Source of the DNA: Flavobacterium psychrophilum
GTDB taxonomy: Bacteria > Bacteroidota > Bacteroidia > Flavobacteriales > Flavobacteriaceae
NCBI GenBank assembly: GCA_022729635.1
Contig: DZAU01000029.1
Coordinates: 18,696 to 25,298 of the forward strand
Length of the DNA stretch: 6,603 bases
Direction of reading: 5' to 3'
Under the pieces are notes generated by a model. It ran no database searches. It had not been told where the DNA came from and saw nothing but the letters and a program-made list of their open reading frames with translations. Positions 5,384 to 6,603 of the stretch are shown piece by piece. How positions within the stretch are numbered: position 1 is the first letter of the stretch; each line of letters starts with the position of its first letter. A program made the position numbers and the translations under genes.

Positions 5384-5417
5384 TTTAAACAACATTAAAC
5401 TTTAAACAACATTAAAC
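5384..5417. repeat. Perfect 17-bp tandem duplication
   Basis: TTTAAACAACATTAAAC occurs twice with no gap (5384-5400, 5401-5417), starting right after the osmC stop and ending 7 nt before the metZ ATG. It makes up nearly the whole spacer and sits where the ribosome binds. Confidence 0.97.
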
Positions 5418-5424
5418 TTTTACA

Positions 5425-6597
5425 ATGAACGAACAAGATTTCGGGTTTGAAACCCAAGCCATACGCACCCAATTAGAACGCACTCAATTTCTAGAACATT
5501 CGGTGCCTTTGTACTTAACTTCCAGTTTTGTATTCGAAGATGCCGAAGATATGCGTGCTTCTTTTGCCGAAGAGAAGGAACGAAATATTTATAGCCGTTA
5601 CAGCAATCCAAACACCAACGAGTTTGTAGAGAAAATTTGTAAGATGGAAGGTGCCGAGTCTGGTTTTGCCTTTGCATCGGGTATGGCTGCGGTCTATTCA
5701 ACTTTGGCAGCTTTATTAAATAGTGGAGATCATATTGTTTCTGCAAGCAGCGTTTTTGGAGCAACACATTCTTTGTTTATCAATTATTTTCCAAAATGGG
5801 GAATAGAAACCTCGTATTTTGACATTGATAAGCCCGAGACCATAGAAAGTTTTATCAAACCAAACACTAAAATTCTTTTTGCCGAATCGCCTACAAATCC
5901 AGCCGTTGACATAATTGATTTAGGATTGTTAGGAGCGATTGCCAAAAAACACAATCTGATTTTGATAATTGACAATTGCTTTGCCACACCTTATTTGCAG
6001 CAACCTATACAATGGGGAGCACATTTGGTCGTGCATTCGGCCACAAAATTAATGGATGGACAAGGGCGGGTTTTAGGAGGAATAACAGTAGGAAATGCCG
6101 AATTGATTCAAAAAATCTATTTGTTTTCTCGACTTACAGGACCTTCTTTATCGCCATTTAATGCTTGGGTTTTGTCAAAAAGTTTAGAGACTTTGGCAGT
6201 ACGTTTAGACAGACATTGTGAAAATGCTTTAAAAGTAGCGGAGTTTTTAGAAAATCATCCGAAGGTAAATAAAGTGAAATATCCTTTCCTGAAATCGCAT
6301 CCGCAATATGAAATTGCCAAAAAACAAATGAAATTAGGAGGAAACATTGTTGCCTTCGAAATCAAGGGCGGAATTGAAGCAGGAAGAGCTTTTTTAGATA
6401 AAATACAACTTTGTTCGTTGTCGCCAAATCTAGGCGATACCAGAACAATTGTAACACATCCGGCATCAACAACCCACAGTAAGTTAACGGTTGAAGAACG
6501 TTTGGCAGTGAGTATTACTGATGGTTTGGTACGTGTTTCAGTAGGATTGGAGACCGTGAAAGATGTAATTGCAGATTTGGAACAGGCTTTGGGGTAA
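5425..6597 (+). CDS. metZ: O-acylhomoserine sulfhydrylase, Cys/Met metabolism PLP enzyme (MetZ-type)
   Basis: This 390-aa cytoplasmic fold-type I PLP enzyme should replace the acyl group of O-acylhomoserine with sulfide to give homocysteine. Visible landmarks are YSRYSNPN (56-63; Tyr56 and Arg58 hold PLP phosphate across the dimer), ASGMAA (84-89), Asp183 in IIDNCFATP binding the PLP nitrogen, and Lys208 in HSATKLMDGQGRVLGG as Schiff-base lysine. THPASTTH (344-351) and Arg370 in GLVRVSVGLE bind the substrate carboxylate. The length and the DGQGR segment after the lysine favour MetZ over MetY (about 430 aa) or cystathionine gamma-synthase. Whether it uses O-acetyl- or O-succinylhomoserine depends on the partner acyltransferase in the fusion gene. 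ATG at 5425 gives the usual N-terminus. It is last in the operon within the window and ends 6 nt before the edge, so its terminator is not seen. Confidence 0.9.
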   Translation: MNEQDFGFETQAIRTQLERTQFLEHSVPLYLTSSFVFEDAEDMRASFAEEKERNIYSRYSNPNTNEFVEKICKMEGAESGFAFASGMAAVYSTLAALLNSGDHIVSASSVFGATHSLFINYFPKWGIETSYFDIDKPETIESFIKPNTKILFAESPTNPAVDIIDLGLLGAIAKKHNLILIIDNCFATPYLQQPIQWGAHLVVHSATKLMDGQGRVLGGITVGNAELIQKIYLFSRLTGPSLSPFNAWVLSKSLETLAVRLDRHCENALKVAEFLENHPKVNKVKYPFLKSHPQYEIAKKQMKLGGNIVAFEIKGGIEAGRAFLDKIQLCSLSPNLGDTRTIVTHPASTTHSKLTVEERLAVSITDGLVRVSVGLETVKDVIADLEQALG

Positions 6598-6603
6598 AAA
6601 TTT

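Noticed and set aside
5420..5767. 115-codon minus-strand ORF
   Set aside because: Antisense shadow of the metZ coding region.

Overview
The window is AT-rich, has A-rich leaders instead of Shine-Dalgarno sites at most starts, and carries possible TAnnTTTG-type -7 boxes. With protein sequences typical of Flavobacteriaceae, this points to Flavobacterium or a close relative (Bacteroidota). It holds one methionine/S-adenosylmethionine (SAM) locus with two arms reading away from a shared intergenic region of about 1.2 kb.

Left arm, minus strand: the first 59 codons of metK (SAM synthetase). Its leader (about 258-307) matches the SAM-II riboswitch class. Right arm, plus strand: a SAM-I riboswitch (about 1234-1336), then a 1131-codon ORF fusing a MetX-type homoserine O-acyltransferase (residues 1-328) to a full ThrA-type aspartokinase/homoserine dehydrogenase (329-1131). 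An OsmC/Ohr-family protein and a MetZ-type PLP sulfhydrylase follow.

The enzymes lie along one route. AK phosphorylates aspartate, an Asd encoded elsewhere makes the semialdehyde, and HSD makes homoserine. MetX acylates homoserine, MetZ adds sulfide to give homocysteine, and after methylation MetK turns methionine into SAM. Two different classes of SAM-sensing RNA appear to watch the two ends of this route.

The intergenic region 180-1233 also holds two strong intrinsic terminators and one weaker one, each just downstream of a short ORF (22, 29 and 69 codons). None of the three is recognised; the 22-codon ORF plus terminator looks like a leader-peptide or small-RNA unit. Repeats decorate the right arm: near-identical 14-nt GC palindromes in two SAM-I stems, two C/G-rich hairpin repeats between the fusion gene and osmC, and a perfect 17-bp tandem duplication before metZ. 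No mobile element, CRISPR array, tRNA or rRNA was seen.
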